Source: Natrinema marinum (GTDB lineage: Archaea > Halobacteriota > Halobacteria > Halobacteriales > Natrialbaceae). From it: 64,000 nucleotides of DNA. The position numbers and the translations under genes are program-made. Numbering within the stretch: position 1 is the stretch's first letter; each line of letters opens with the position of its first letter. Positions 35,405-43,297 of the stretch are shown one piece after another. The stretch is from assembly GCF_024296685.1 (NCBI RefSeq), contig NZ_CP100763.1:744001-808000 (forward strand), read 5' to 3'. The notes under the pieces were generated by a model, which saw only the letters and a program-made list of their open reading frames with translations, had not been told where the DNA came from and did no database searches.

Positions 35405-36747
35405 GCTTCCACCTCCGATTCAGTGGCTTCGTGCTCGTGGTCGCCGCGCATGTGCTCGACTGCGTGAAGCTCGACCACTGGGACGAGCTTCGAGAGGTTG
35501 AGGAATAAAAGTGCAACCAGCGCAGTCGTGCCGACGAGCGACAGCAGCTCGATCACGCTCGGGAAGTACGCCCCGGGCGTCGCGTCGTAGATGGTGAACA
35601 CGGGGTGCAGGAAGCCTTCGACGACGAAGAGGACCTTCTCGGTCAGCGTCCCCGTGAGAATCGCCCCGCTGGCGATGAGCGCTCGCTTCTTGCTGAACAG
35701 GGACGGCCGGATCCCCTGCAGGAAGATGTACACGAGCGTGAGGAAGATCATCGTCATCGCGCCCTGATAGAGCGGGTTAGCCAGCTTCGCCTCGGCGGCG
35801 TGTGCCTTGGCCAGCGGGCCGAGGAAGACGCCGTTGAGGACGAACTGGAGCTGGAACCACAGGAACAGCAGGGTGAAGAACCCGAGCCACAGGAGCAGTC
35901 CGCGGAAGATGTCGTCGGTGATGATGTGATCCCAGTCGTAGGCGCGTCGGAACGCGTATGAGATGATGATCACGCCGCTGATCGCCGACATCAGCGCGAT
36001 ACTGAGGAACATCGGGCCCTGGATGCCACCGGTCCAGGCGGGCATCGCCGGGAGCAGTGCGAACAGCCACGGAATGACGCCGCCGTGGAGCAAGAGCGGG
36101 GCCATGATGATGACCGCCGCCGCGAGCCACCAGACCATCCGGCTGATGATCTTGTCCTCCTTCTCGGTGTAACCGAGCGTCATGATCTTGTAGATCGGCT
36201 CGAAGTGGTCGGGGAGGTCATCACGGAGTCGGCTGATGTCATAGCGCAACGTCAGGCCGAGGTAGGTTGCCGACAGCACGAAGTAGGCCGTGATGACGGT
36301 CACGTCCCACACCAGCGGCGAGTTGTTGACCGTGATGTGATAGTGGCCGATGACGCTGGTGACCATCCGGTCCGGTCGACCCATGTGGACCAGAATGTAG
36401 AAGCCGGCGGCCGAGAGGCCACCGATGGTGGTCATCTCCGCGAGTCGGGCGATCGGCATGTATCGATCCATGCCGAGCAGGCGGACGGCCGCCGAGAGGA
36501 TGATCCCCCCGTGAGCGACCCCGACCCACCAGATGAACGCACCGATGTACAGTCCCCACGTCGCACCGCCACCGCTCCCCCAGTCGCCGAGGCCGGTGAC
36601 GATCAGGCCCTTCTGGAGCTGATAGGCCCACGCGACGAGGAAGGCACCGAGCCCCAGGGCCGCGATGCCATAGAGGATGAAGTACTTCTTCGTGAGCGTG
36701 TTGATCGGGCGGAGGATGTCCTCCTCGGTCGGCGCCTTGGTGCTCAT
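35401..36747 (-). CDS. NrfD/PsrC-type quinol-interacting membrane subunit
   Basis: 448 residues with about ten membrane helices. Features of the NrfD/PsrC/ActC family include WGLYIGAFIWWVGVAHGGIILSAAVRLLGMDRYMPIARLAE and the later WFQLQFVLNGVFLGP. It should bind and oxidise (or reduce) menaquinone and exchange electrons with the upstream Fe-S subunit. The start MSTKAPTEED at 36747 overlaps the stop of that gene by 4 bp. Family members are found in polysulfide reductase, Alternative Complex III and related complexes. Confidence 0.88.
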   Translation of the reverse strand: MSTKAPTEEDILRPINTLTKKYFILYGIAALGLGAFLVAWAYQLQKGLIVTGLGDWGSGGGATWGLYIGAFIWWVGVAHGGIILSAAVRLLGMDRYMPIARLAEMTTIGGLSAAGFYILVHMGRPDRMVTSVIGHYHITVNNSPLVWDVTVITAYFVLSATYLGLTLRYDISRLRDDLPDHFEPIYKIMTLGYTEKEDKIISRMVWWLAAAVIIMAPLLLHGGVIPWLFALLPAMPAWTGGIQGPMFLSIALMSAISGVIIISYAFRRAYDWDHIITDDIFRGLLLWLGFFTLLFLWFQLQFVLNGVFLGPLAKAHAAEAKLANPLYQGAMTMIFLTLVYIFLQGIRPSLFSKKRALIASGAILTGTLTEKVLFVVEGFLHPVFTIYDATPGAYFPSVIELLSLVGTTALVALLFLNLSKLVPVVELHAVEHMRGDHEHEATESEVEA

Positions 36748-38369
36748 GGCGACCACCCGACGGTTTCGTCGTCAAGCACCGTCTGGCGCTTGTCGACCAG
36801 ACCGACGTCCTCGTACTTCGTCGGACCGGGGACCTGTTCGGCCTCCGGACCGGGCTCTTGGCCGAGGTACGTGACGTTCGGGTGCGTGCCGATGTCCTCG
36901 AGCAGCTTGAACGAGCTGGGCTCGCCGGCGTACTGATCGAGTCGGAGCTCCGCGTCGTCGGCGGTGCCCTCGCCGAGTCCGAGCGCCGAGAGCGATTCGG
37001 AGCTCTCGAGGTCGACGTACTGCTCGATCGCGGCCAGTGATTCGAGGACCGTCTGCTGTTTCGGGAGGATGGTATCGTTCTTGTCGCTGCTGGATTCGCG
37101 TTCGTCCTCCGGGACGGTGATGTCGATCGCCTTCATCACGCTGAGCATCTCCACGGTGAGGTCCTCGAGGTCCTCGGCCGCGGACTCGACGGTGGCGTCC
37201 GAGCTGAGCGTGCTGTTGACCGTATCCGGCGACGGAACGTCGCTCGCGATGTTGATGACCGCGCGGCTCTTGCTCGGGTGCTCGCGGTGCTGGTAGGCGT
37301 CGCTCTTCTCGTCGTTGACGTCGCCGAACTGGATCGCGTTCGGCGGACAGGCGGTTTCACAGGCCGTCGTGCCGACCCTGTCTTCGCCCATCTTCCCGTC
37401 TTGCATGCTCGGGCAGAAGACACACTTGCTCATTGCGCCACGGGGCGCACGAGCGTCGACCCAGCGGTCGCCGTACTCGTAGCTGCCCATCGTGTGTTCT
37501 TCCTCGAGCTCGCTGTAATCCGTGCTGGGCTCGTCCCACTGGAAGTAGTTGACGCCGTACGGACAGGCGACCTGACAGTAGCGACAGCCGATACAGACGT
37601 CGTAGTCGGTCAGCACCAGCCCGTCTTTGTCACGCGTGTGACGGGCCGTCGTCGGGCAGACCTTCTCACAGGGTGCGTCCGTACAGTGCTGGCACGGTCG
37701 CACGAGCATGTTGAAGTCGCTCAGCCGATTGAACTGGCTGCCGACGCCGCTGCCGCTGTGACCTTCGCCTTCGCCGCCGTGACCGGCGGAGTGGAGTTCG
37801 TCCTCCCAGGCCATGACGTACATCCAGTTGACGCCCTGGTCCAGCGCGTTCTCCTCGGTACAGGCGACCATACAGGAGAGACAGCCGTCACACCGATCGA
37901 GGTCGATCGTCATCCCCCACTGGGTGTCGGGCTTTTCTTTCGTCTCCGAGTGCGAACCGGATTCGGCGGCAGAGAGGCTCGCTTCGGGACCGTCAGCGAC
38001 GGTGCCGAACGCACCGACGCCGACGGCGGCCGCACCGACGCCCATCTTCTTCATCGCTTCGCGGCGACTCTCCTCACCGTCGCCGTCGAACGCGTCGAGC
38101 ATGCGGGAGACCGTCCCCTTGGTCTCTTCTTTGGCGGCCTCGTAGGCCTCTTTGGTCGGGCGTTCGTCCTCGCCGAACTCCTCCATCACGTCCTCGTGAT
38201 AGCGGTCGTGGAATTCGGCTTCGGAGAGTTCGCCCTTGGTGACCCGCATCGCGTCCTGGGCCATCTCCATACCGAGCTCGCTGTCGTACTCGGTATCGTC
38301 GAGCATCGACTCGAGTTCGTCTTCCCACTCTTCCCCGAGCGGGTGGAATGATTCATCGTCCGTGCTCAT
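36744..38369 (-). CDS. Four-cluster Fe-S electron transfer subunit with internal Tat-like motif
   Basis: 541 residues. After a 100-residue acidic helical region comes SRREAMKKMGVGAAAVG (101-117), a twin-arginine-like hydrophobic stretch. Ferredoxin-type cysteine sets follow: CDGCLSCMVAC (160-170), CQHCTDAPCEKVC (226-238), CIGCRYCQVAC (259-269) and CVFCPSMQDG with ACETACPP. This is the DmsB/PsrB/ActB-like four-cluster arrangement. It is first in a three-gene operon with NrfD and a small membrane protein. No molybdopterin or other catalytic subunit is present in the operon, so it may pass electrons between quinol and a soluble carrier such as halocyanin (inference). Confidence 0.85.
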   Translation of the reverse strand: MSTDDESFHPLGEEWEDELESMLDDTEYDSELGMEMAQDAMRVTKGELSEAEFHDRYHEDVMEEFGEDERPTKEAYEAAKEETKGTVSRMLDAFDGDGEESRREAMKKMGVGAAAVGVGAFGTVADGPEASLSAAESGSHSETKEKPDTQWGMTIDLDRCDGCLSCMVACTEENALDQGVNWMYVMAWEDELHSAGHGGEGEGHSGSGVGSQFNRLSDFNMLVRPCQHCTDAPCEKVCPTTARHTRDKDGLVLTDYDVCIGCRYCQVACPYGVNYFQWDEPSTDYSELEEEHTMGSYEYGDRWVDARAPRGAMSKCVFCPSMQDGKMGEDRVGTTACETACPPNAIQFGDVNDEKSDAYQHREHPSKSRAVINIASDVPSPDTVNSTLSSDATVESAAEDLEDLTVEMLSVMKAIDITVPEDERESSSDKNDTILPKQQTVLESLAAIEQYVDLESSESLSALGLGEGTADDAELRLDQYAGEPSSFKLLEDIGTHPNVTYLGQEPGPEAEQVPGPTKYEDVGLVDKRQTVLDDETVGWSP

Positions 38370-38390
38370 TAGATCAGAACACCTCTGAAT

Positions 38391-38406
38391 ATGACACTGG
38401 TGTCAT
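38391..38406. promoter_or_regulatory. Palindrome ATGACAC-TG-GTGTCAT
   Basis: A 7-bp perfect inverted repeat with a 2-bp centre lies 22-37 bp upstream of the Fe-S operon start at 38369. It overlaps the minus-strand TATA-like sequence CATATT (38389-38394), a position typical of an archaeal repressor site or promoter-proximal activator site. Confidence 0.5.
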
Positions 38407-38523
38407 GCCGGAGGTACTCGACGGCATGCACTTGAAATCGTTCATTTGTGGATCCTCATTCCTCCCCTCATAACCGGACGCCGATGAAGGATAAAGCCGA
38501 TTTCCAGCGCGTGAGAATCGGAC

Positions 38524-38545
38524 CGAACTTGTTCGCTAATATAAG
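38524..38545 (+). promoter_or_regulatory. CGAAC-TT-GTTCG element plus TATA (orphan promoter)
   Basis: CGAACTTGTTCG at 38524-38535 is followed by TAATATAAG at 38537-38545. The arrangement predicts rightward transcription from near 38567-38575, but no gene starts there, so a small RNA or short peptide is possible. Confidence 0.55.
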
Positions 38546-38761
38546 TGTGGCCCCGTCGCCGGCTGGCGATTCCAACAGCGACCCTGCCGGCGAGTATCGG
38601 GGGTGAGCGCCGCCGCTACGGAAGCACTCTCGGCAGCGACCCACTTGAAGGGGTTCCCGGCGGTTGAAACGGAACGCGAGCGGACGGATCCGACGAAATC
38701 GGACGAGCGTTCGAATACGTCACGAATCTCCCCGTCGAGTCGACGGTTCTCGCGGGGTCGG

Positions 38762-39436
38762 TCAGGGACTCGCCAACTGTTCCTCGAGTGAATCCTCGCC
38801 GCCGACGTTCGGCAGATCGTCGACGAACCGCTTGACGATCGCTTCCTCGGCCCGGTGGAGCGTCTCGCTGCAGGTCGACTTGGCGATATCTAGGTGGCCG
38901 GCCAGTTCGGTCAGCGAACAGCGACGCGGCGTATCGTAGTACCCTTCCTCGACGGCGGCGGCGACCACCTCGAGCTGGCGCTCCGAGAGCAGTTGGCTCT
39001 CGTGGAGCCGCTCGCGGACGTGTTCGATTCGGTACTTGAGCCCGAAGTGCTCGAGTTGCTCGGCGAGTTCGGCCAGCCGTTCGCGGGAGCCGGTAACCTC
39101 GATCGTCGCCTCGCCGTCGCGAATCTCGACCGGAAGTTCGATCGGCATCCCCGACTCGCGAGAGGAGAACAGCAGTAGCGGCGCGGTGGTCTCGAAGTGG
39201 ATCGTCGCCTCGTTGTCGCTCCACTGGGCGAGCGAGAGTTCGGTGATCTGGGGATGGTCGTCCATCGCGTCGACGACTTCGGGGACCTCGGGGCCGGTGA
39301 TTCGGACGAGGGCGAAGCCGGACTCGGCGCCGGGGACGGCCGCGAGCACCCGAAAGGTCGCTTCCGGATACTCCGTCGACACCTGCTGGATCCAGATCGC
39401 CTCGGGCATCGTGAGAGTGAGGGTCGCTTGAGCCAT
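38762..39436 (-). CDS. Bat-like HTH-10 transcription regulator
   Basis: 224 residues. The N-terminal 150 residues form an unrecognised ligand-type domain. The C-terminal part (LSERQLEVVAAAVEEGYYDTPRRCSLTELAGHLDIAKSTCSETLHRAEEAIVKRFV) is the HTH-10 domain of the haloarchaeal Bat/DmsR group. The N-terminus lacks the CxnCxCx7C cysteine motif of NarO, so an oxygen-sensing role is not supported. It lies at the border of the denitrification genes and its start overlaps an inverted-repeat element, making it a candidate regulator of the DUF2249 genes. Confidence 0.88.
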   Translation of the reverse strand: MAQATLTLTMPEAIWIQQVSTEYPEATFRVLAAVPGAESGFALVRITGPEVPEVVDAMDDHPQITELSLAQWSDNEATIHFETTAPLLLFSSRESGMPIELPVEIRDGEATIEVTGSRERLAELAEQLEHFGLKYRIEHVRERLHESQLLSERQLEVVAAAVEEGYYDTPRRCSLTELAGHLDIAKSTCSETLHRAEEAIVKRFVDDLPNVGGEDSLEEQLASP

Positions 39437-39437
39437 A

Positions 39438-39464
39438 CGAACGTGTTCCGATCGAATCTATATA
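39438..39464 (+). promoter_or_regulatory. Imperfect CGAAC-GT-GTTCC element with TATA
   Basis: CGAACGTGTTCC at 39438-39449 is followed by the TATA sequence CTATATA at 39458-39464. It begins 2 bp after the start codon of the Bat-like gene. It may be the upstream one of two promoters for the DUF2249 gene at 39573, or an autoregulatory site. Confidence 0.5.
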
Positions 39465-39520
39465 CGGGTGGCTACGAATATGTTCGGCAAATTCCAGCGC
39501 CGTGGGAAGTCTCTCGGTCG

Positions 39521-39532
39521 CGAACACGTTCG
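39521..39532 (+). promoter_or_regulatory. CGAAC-AC-GTTCG element
   Basis: Exact element with its centre 46 bp upstream of ATG 39573, the same spacing as the other copies. No TATA box is visible between it and the gene. Confidence 0.65.
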
Positions 39533-39572
39533 GACGAACGTCCAATCCCTCGCGACTCGAACGTCCGCACCG

Positions 39573-39800
39573 ATGGCAACCGAATCGACGGAACGCACGC
39601 TCGACGTCCGAGAGATCGACGGTCCACCGTTCGACGACATCGTCGCCGCGCTCGAGGACCTCGAGTCCGACCAGCGACTGCGCCTGATCGCGCCGTTCGA
39701 ACCGAAGCCGCTCTACGAGGAACTCGCCGATCGCGGGTTCGCATACGAGAGCGAGCACCGCGACGGCGGCGTCTGGCACGTGTTCATCGAGCACGCGTAG
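39573..39800 (+). CDS. DUF2249 protein 1
   Basis: 75 residues. The family motif LDVREIDGPP..IVAALEDLESDQRLRLIAPFEPKPLYEELADRGF is complete, including the conserved EPKPLY. DUF2249 domains form a small TusA-like fold and occur next to denitrification and hemerythrin genes; the role is unknown. I chose ATG 39573; the frame extends upstream to 39468, but that part crosses the regulatory element. Confidence 0.85.
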   Translation: MATESTERTLDVREIDGPPFDDIVAALEDLESDQRLRLIAPFEPKPLYEELADRGFAYESEHRDGGVWHVFIEHA

Positions 39801-39822
39801 GCGGGCCGAACCGACGACGCGC

Positions 39823-39834
39823 CGAACGTGTTCG
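39823..39834 (+). promoter_or_regulatory. CGAAC-GT-GTTCG element
   Basis: Exact element, centre 46 bp upstream of ATG 39875. It gives the second and third DUF2249 genes their own copy of the site. Confidence 0.65.
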
Positions 39835-39874
39835 TACAAATCTCCATGCGGGAGCCGTTCGGACTCCGAACCAC

Positions 39875-40108
39875 ATGACGCGACTCGATGTCAGAGACAT
39901 TCCGCCGGTGAACCGCCACCCGACCATCCACGACGAGTTCGACGACCTCGAGCCTGGCGAGACGCTGACGATCGTCAACGATCACGAGCCCAAGCCGCTG
40001 TTCTACGAATTCCAGGCGGAAGTCGAGAATTTCGACGCCGACGGCTACGAGGTCGAGCGGGTCGCTCCCGACGAGTTCGTCGCCCGATTCCCGAAACAGG
40101 AAGCCTGA
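39875..40108 (+). CDS. DUF2249 protein 2
   Basis: 77 residues. It starts MTRLDVRDIPPVNRHPTIHDEFDDL and contains the family core TLTIVNDHEPKPLFYEFQAE followed by a beta strand ending RFPKQEA. It keeps the HEPKPL motif most strictly among the three copies, with the His that is invariant in many DUF2249 proteins. The downstream third copy starts 36 bp later without its own element, so the two are probably one transcript. Confidence 0.88.
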   Translation: MTRLDVRDIPPVNRHPTIHDEFDDLEPGETLTIVNDHEPKPLFYEFQAEVENFDADGYEVERVAPDEFVARFPKQEA

Positions 40109-40144
40109 CCGTCCGACGACGGTCGGGTCGACCCCACACCGACC

Positions 40145-40408
40145 ATGTCCACGCTCGCATCAATCGCCGATCGCACGGACGCGCCGTCCGATCGGCCACG
40201 GGAAACCATCGACGTTCGCTCGCTCGGACCACCGGAGCCGCTCACGGAGACCCTCGAGACCCTCGTGGAACTCCCCGCGGAGACGGTCCTGATCCAGCGA
40301 AACGACCGCGTGCCCCAGTTTCTGTTTCCGAAACTGGACGACCGCGGTTACACCTACGAGACGGTCGAACGCGACGACGATGTCGTGACCGTCATCTGGC
40401 GCGAGTAA
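40145..40408 (+). CDS. DUF2249 protein 3
   Basis: 87 residues. ETIDVRSLGPPEPLTETLETLVELPAETVLIQRNDRVPQFLFPKLDDRGYTYE follows the DUF2249 plan, but the EPKPL motif is changed to DRVPQFL, so the putative active or binding residues differ from copies 1 and 2. It is likely co-transcribed with copy 2 (36-bp gap). It ends 77 bp before the CtaA-CtaB fusion gene and may share its transcript. Confidence 0.8.
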   Translation: MSTLASIADRTDAPSDRPRETIDVRSLGPPEPLTETLETLVELPAETVLIQRNDRVPQFLFPKLDDRGYTYETVERDDDVVTVIWRE

Positions 40409-40485
40409 TCCGCGCCGACCGGCCGATCGACGATTCGACGGCGGACCGCATCCACGACCACTATGACCCAGACAGTACTCGAGCG

Positions 40486-41964
40486 ATGATCGACGAACGG
40501 CACAATCAGACGAGCAACGACCACGACCGGCACCAGACCGGAGACGACCGGCGCCGGTTCGCGGACCTGCTCGCGACGACCACCATCGCGGCCTACGTCC
40601 TCGTCGCGCTCGGGACCGCGGTCGCAACCACCGACGGTGCAGCGACCTGTACCACCTGGCCGAACTGTGCGAGCGACTCGACGCTCGGCTCGCTCGCCGG
40701 CGACGCGCTCCTCTTCTGGGGCCACCGCGCGGCGGCGCTGCTGACCGGTCTCCTCGTCGTCGCGTCCGGTCTCGCCGTCCGGCGGGTCGACGTCGGCCGC
40801 CGCGTCGCCGGCCTCGTCGGTCTGGCGCTCGTGCTCTTTCCCGTTCAGGTCGTCCTCGGTGCCGCCCTCGTCGTCGGCGGTCCCGCGGCCGTGAACGGAC
40901 TCCACCTCGTCCTCGCGATGGTCATCTTCGCCAGCCTCCTCGTCGCGCTCGTCCGCACGCTCGAGGTCGACGCGCGCGATGAATCCATGCAACTCGACGT
41001 ACTCGAGACGGCGGACCCCGTTCCTGACGCCGGCGACAGAGCCGATACCGTCGCCACGACCGAGCGTCCGAGCGGGCCTATTTCCCGCCTCAAACAGACG
41101 GCCGGCGCGTACCTGACGCTCACCAAGCCGCGGCTGATGTGGCTGCTCTGTCTCGTCGCCGTCGCGGGGATGGGCCTGGCGACGCTGACCGGTGCAGCGC
41201 TCGAGCCGGTGACCGTCGTCGCGACGCTTTCCGGCGGTGTCCTCGCGATCGGCGCGAGCGGGACGTTCAATCACGTCTACGAGCGCGACCGCGACCGGCG
41301 GATGAACCGGACCTCGGACCGGCCGTTGGTCCACGATCTCGTCCCGGCTCGGAACGCGCTGGCGTTCGGCGTCGGGCTCACGCTCGCGTCGATGGCCGTC
41401 CTCGTGGTCTGGGTGAACCCGCTGTCCGCGGCACTGACTCTCGTCGCGATCGCCTACTACGCTGCGCTCTATACGATCGTCCTGAAGCCCAACACGGCCT
41501 GGAACACGGTCCTCGGCGGCGGCGCTGGGGCCCTGCCAGCGGTCATCGGCTGGGCGGCCGTCACCGACGGTATCGGACTCCCGGCGATCGCCCTCGCGGC
41601 GGTGATCTTCCTCTGGACGCCCGCCCACTTCTACAGCCTCGCGATCGCGTATCGTGATGATTACGCGCGCGGCGGCTTCCCGATGTTCCCCGTCGTCGAG
41701 GGAGTGCTGGCCGCGCGCAGACACGTCGCGTTCTACCTGGGCGCGACGCTGCTGGCCGCGAGCGTCCTCGGCTGGCTGGCCGGGCTCGGGCCAGTCTACG
41801 CGGTCACGTCGATCGCCCTCGGTGCCGTCTTCCTCCGATCGGTGATCCGACAGTACCGCCGCCCGACCGACGAGGTCGCGCTGCGCTCGTTCTACGTCTC
41901 GAACTACTATCTCGGAGCGATCCTGCTGGCGATCGTCCTCGAGACGCTCGTGATCGCCGGGTAG
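40486..41964 (+). CDS. ctaB: CtaA-like / heme O synthase (CtaB) fusion
   Basis: 492 residues. Residues 25-165 carry four membrane helices with WGHRAAALLTG and VNGLHLVLAM, the paired histidines of one half of heme A synthase (CtaA/Cox15). After a linker, residues 205-490 are a full UbiA-type prenyltransferase with YLTLTKPRLMWLL, NHVYERDRDRRMNRTSDRPLV (Asp-rich prenyl-diphosphate site) and HFYSLAIAYRDDY, i.e. heme O synthase. The product would farnesylate heme b and possibly oxidise it to an A-type heme for the oxidase-family complex encoded 5 kb downstream. Confidence 0.88.
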   Translation: MIDERHNQTSNDHDRHQTGDDRRRFADLLATTTIAAYVLVALGTAVATTDGAATCTTWPNCASDSTLGSLAGDALLFWGHRAAALLTGLLVVASGLAVRRVDVGRRVAGLVGLALVLFPVQVVLGAALVVGGPAAVNGLHLVLAMVIFASLLVALVRTLEVDARDESMQLDVLETADPVPDAGDRADTVATTERPSGPISRLKQTAGAYLTLTKPRLMWLLCLVAVAGMGLATLTGAALEPVTVVATLSGGVLAIGASGTFNHVYERDRDRRMNRTSDRPLVHDLVPARNALAFGVGLTLASMAVLVVWVNPLSAALTLVAIAYYAALYTIVLKPNTAWNTVLGGGAGALPAVIGWAAVTDGIGLPAIALAAVIFLWTPAHFYSLAIAYRDDYARGGFPMFPVVEGVLAARRHVAFYLGATLLAASVLGWLAGLGPVYAVTSIALGAVFLRSVIRQYRRPTDEVALRSFYVSNYYLGAILLAIVLETLVIAG

Positions 41965-41970
41965 CGGATC

Positions 41971-41988
41971 GCGAGCGCGTTTGCTCGC
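41971..41988 (+). terminator. GCGAGC-GCGTTT-GCTCGC hairpin after ctaB
   Basis: A 6-bp GC stem with a 6-nt loop begins 7 bp after the ctaB stop and is followed by ATTCT. Possible 3'-end structure between ctaB and nirK. Confidence 0.4.
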
Positions 41989-42016
41989 ATTCTCCACGTC
42001 GGTTCACTCGGAGGAG

Positions 42017-42024
42017 TATATAAT
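42017..42024 (+). promoter_or_regulatory. TATATAAT box upstream of nirK
   Basis: A strong TATA element about 100 bp upstream of ATG 42123; transcription from near 42047 would leave a leader of about 75 nt. The bases before it contain only a half site (GGTTCACTCGG) of the inverted repeat seen elsewhere. Confidence 0.5.
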
Positions 42025-42122
42025 TGCCCACGATATGGCGGGAACTGTCGATTCGATTGCCATTGTCCGGGAACCGTCGCTGCTATTGAACGTATGTCTT
42101 CCCACTATCCGAGTGTAGGACG

Positions 42123-43223
42123 ATGACCCAAAACAACACTCACCGACGACGGTTCTTGCAGGCGATGGGTGCGGCCGGCGCGCTGGCGGTGGCCGGTTGC
42201 CTCGGCGGTGACGAATCGGGCAGCGAAGCGAACGGCGACCAGAACGGCGGAAACGGTAACGCAGAGGAGGGACTGCCGGCGGCGAAGTCGGTCGACGTCG
42301 ACCAGATCGCACGGGACCCCACGGACATTCCCGACCCGGTCGACTGGAACGAACCCCGGACCCACGACGTGACGATCCAGACTCAGAAGGTCACCGCGGA
42401 GATCGAGCCGGGAGTCACGTTCGACTACATGACCTTCGAGGGGCAGGTCCCCGGCCCGATGCTCCGCGTGCGCCGGGGCGACACGGTCAACCTCACGTTC
42501 GACGTCCCCGAGGACATGAACGTGGCGATGCACAACATGGACTTCCACGCGGTCTACGGCCCGGGCGGGGGCGCGGACGCGACCACCATCGCGCCCGACG
42601 ACGACCCGACCCAGATCCAGTTCCGCGCGGAGTACCCCGGCGTGTTCATCTACCACTGTGCGGTCCCGGCGATGGACATGCACATCAGTTCGGGGATGTT
42701 CGGCTCGATCCTCGTCGAACCCGAGGAGGGCCTGCCCGAGGTCGACAACGAGTTCTACCTCGGCCAGCACGAGATCTACACCACCGGCGAGGTCGGCCAG
42801 CAGGGCCACCACGGCTTCGACCACGACGCGATGATGCGCGAAGAGCCCACCTACGTCGTCTTCAACGGCCAGGCCTACGGCTTCACCGAAGACGCCGCCG
42901 GCCCGATGACAGCCAACACGGGCGAAACCGCCCGGGTCTACTTCGCCAACGGCGGCCCGAACCTGCTGAGCTCGCTCCACCCCATCGGGAACGTCTGGAG
43001 CGACCTCTACCGCGACGGCGACCTGCTGAGCGAACCGGCGAACAACATCGAAACCACGCCGGTCTCGCCGGGGACCACCACCGCCGGCGTGATGGAGTTC
43101 CCCGTCCCCGGGCCGGTCAAGATCGTCGACCACGCGCTCTCGCGGGTCGTCCACCGCGGCGCGCTCGGAATCGTCGACGTCGAGGGCGAACCCAGGCCCG
43201 AGATCTTCAACCCTGACCCGTGA
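42123..43223 (+). CDS. nirK: Copper-containing nitrite reductase NirK (Tat lipoprotein)
   Basis: 366 residues. The N-terminus has RRRF..AMGAAGALAVAGC, a Tat signal with a lipobox (Cys26), so the enzyme is anchored outside the cell membrane. Type 1 copper ligands are H137, C179, H187 and M192 (HNMDFH, FIYHCAVPAMDMHISSGMFG). Type 2 ligands are H142, H178 and H286 (SSLHPIG), with the catalytic Asp at D140. It reduces nitrite to NO using electrons from a halocyanin. The halocyanin-like gene follows 74 bp downstream after a hairpin. Confidence 0.95.
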   Translation: MTQNNTHRRRFLQAMGAAGALAVAGCLGGDESGSEANGDQNGGNGNAEEGLPAAKSVDVDQIARDPTDIPDPVDWNEPRTHDVTIQTQKVTAEIEPGVTFDYMTFEGQVPGPMLRVRRGDTVNLTFDVPEDMNVAMHNMDFHAVYGPGGGADATTIAPDDDPTQIQFRAEYPGVFIYHCAVPAMDMHISSGMFGSILVEPEEGLPEVDNEFYLGQHEIYTTGEVGQQGHHGFDHDAMMREEPTYVVFNGQAYGFTEDAAGPMTANTGETARVYFANGGPNLLSSLHPIGNVWSDLYRDGDLLSEPANNIETTPVSPGTTTAGVMEFPVPGPVKIVDHALSRVVHRGALGIVDVEGEPRPEIFNPDP

Positions 43224-43224
43224 G

Positions 43225-43248
43225 CCGCAACGGAATGACCCGTTGCGG
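43225..43248 (+). terminator. CCGCAACGG-N6-CCGTTGCGG hairpin after nirK
   Basis: A perfect 9-bp stem with a 6-nt loop starts 2 bp after the nirK stop. It may end or stabilise the nirK message and lower expression of the next gene. Confidence 0.5.
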
Positions 43249-43297
43249 ACATCCGTGACCGGCGTATCGCTCTCTGATCCACCCCACCCACACAATC

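Larger units (their letters stand above)
38370..38761. other. 392-bp region with operator-like repeat and an orphan promoter
   Basis: It holds the palindrome at 38391-38406, the CGAAC-TT-GTTCG element at 38524-38535 directly followed by a TATA box at 38537-38545, and no strong gene to the right. A weak 62-codon frame from GTG 38603 to 38791 overlaps the end of the Bat-like gene on the other strand and is not convincing. Confidence 0.55.

Noticed and set aside
38603..38791. 62-codon frame from GTG 38603 as product of the orphan promoter
   Set aside because: Composition is Ser/Arg-rich, it overlaps the 3' end of the Bat-like gene and shows no motif; a non-coding RNA is at least as likely.
38762..39436. 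Calling the Bat-like regulator NarO
   Set aside because: The N-terminal cysteine motif typical of NarO is absent; only the HTH-10 domain matches.
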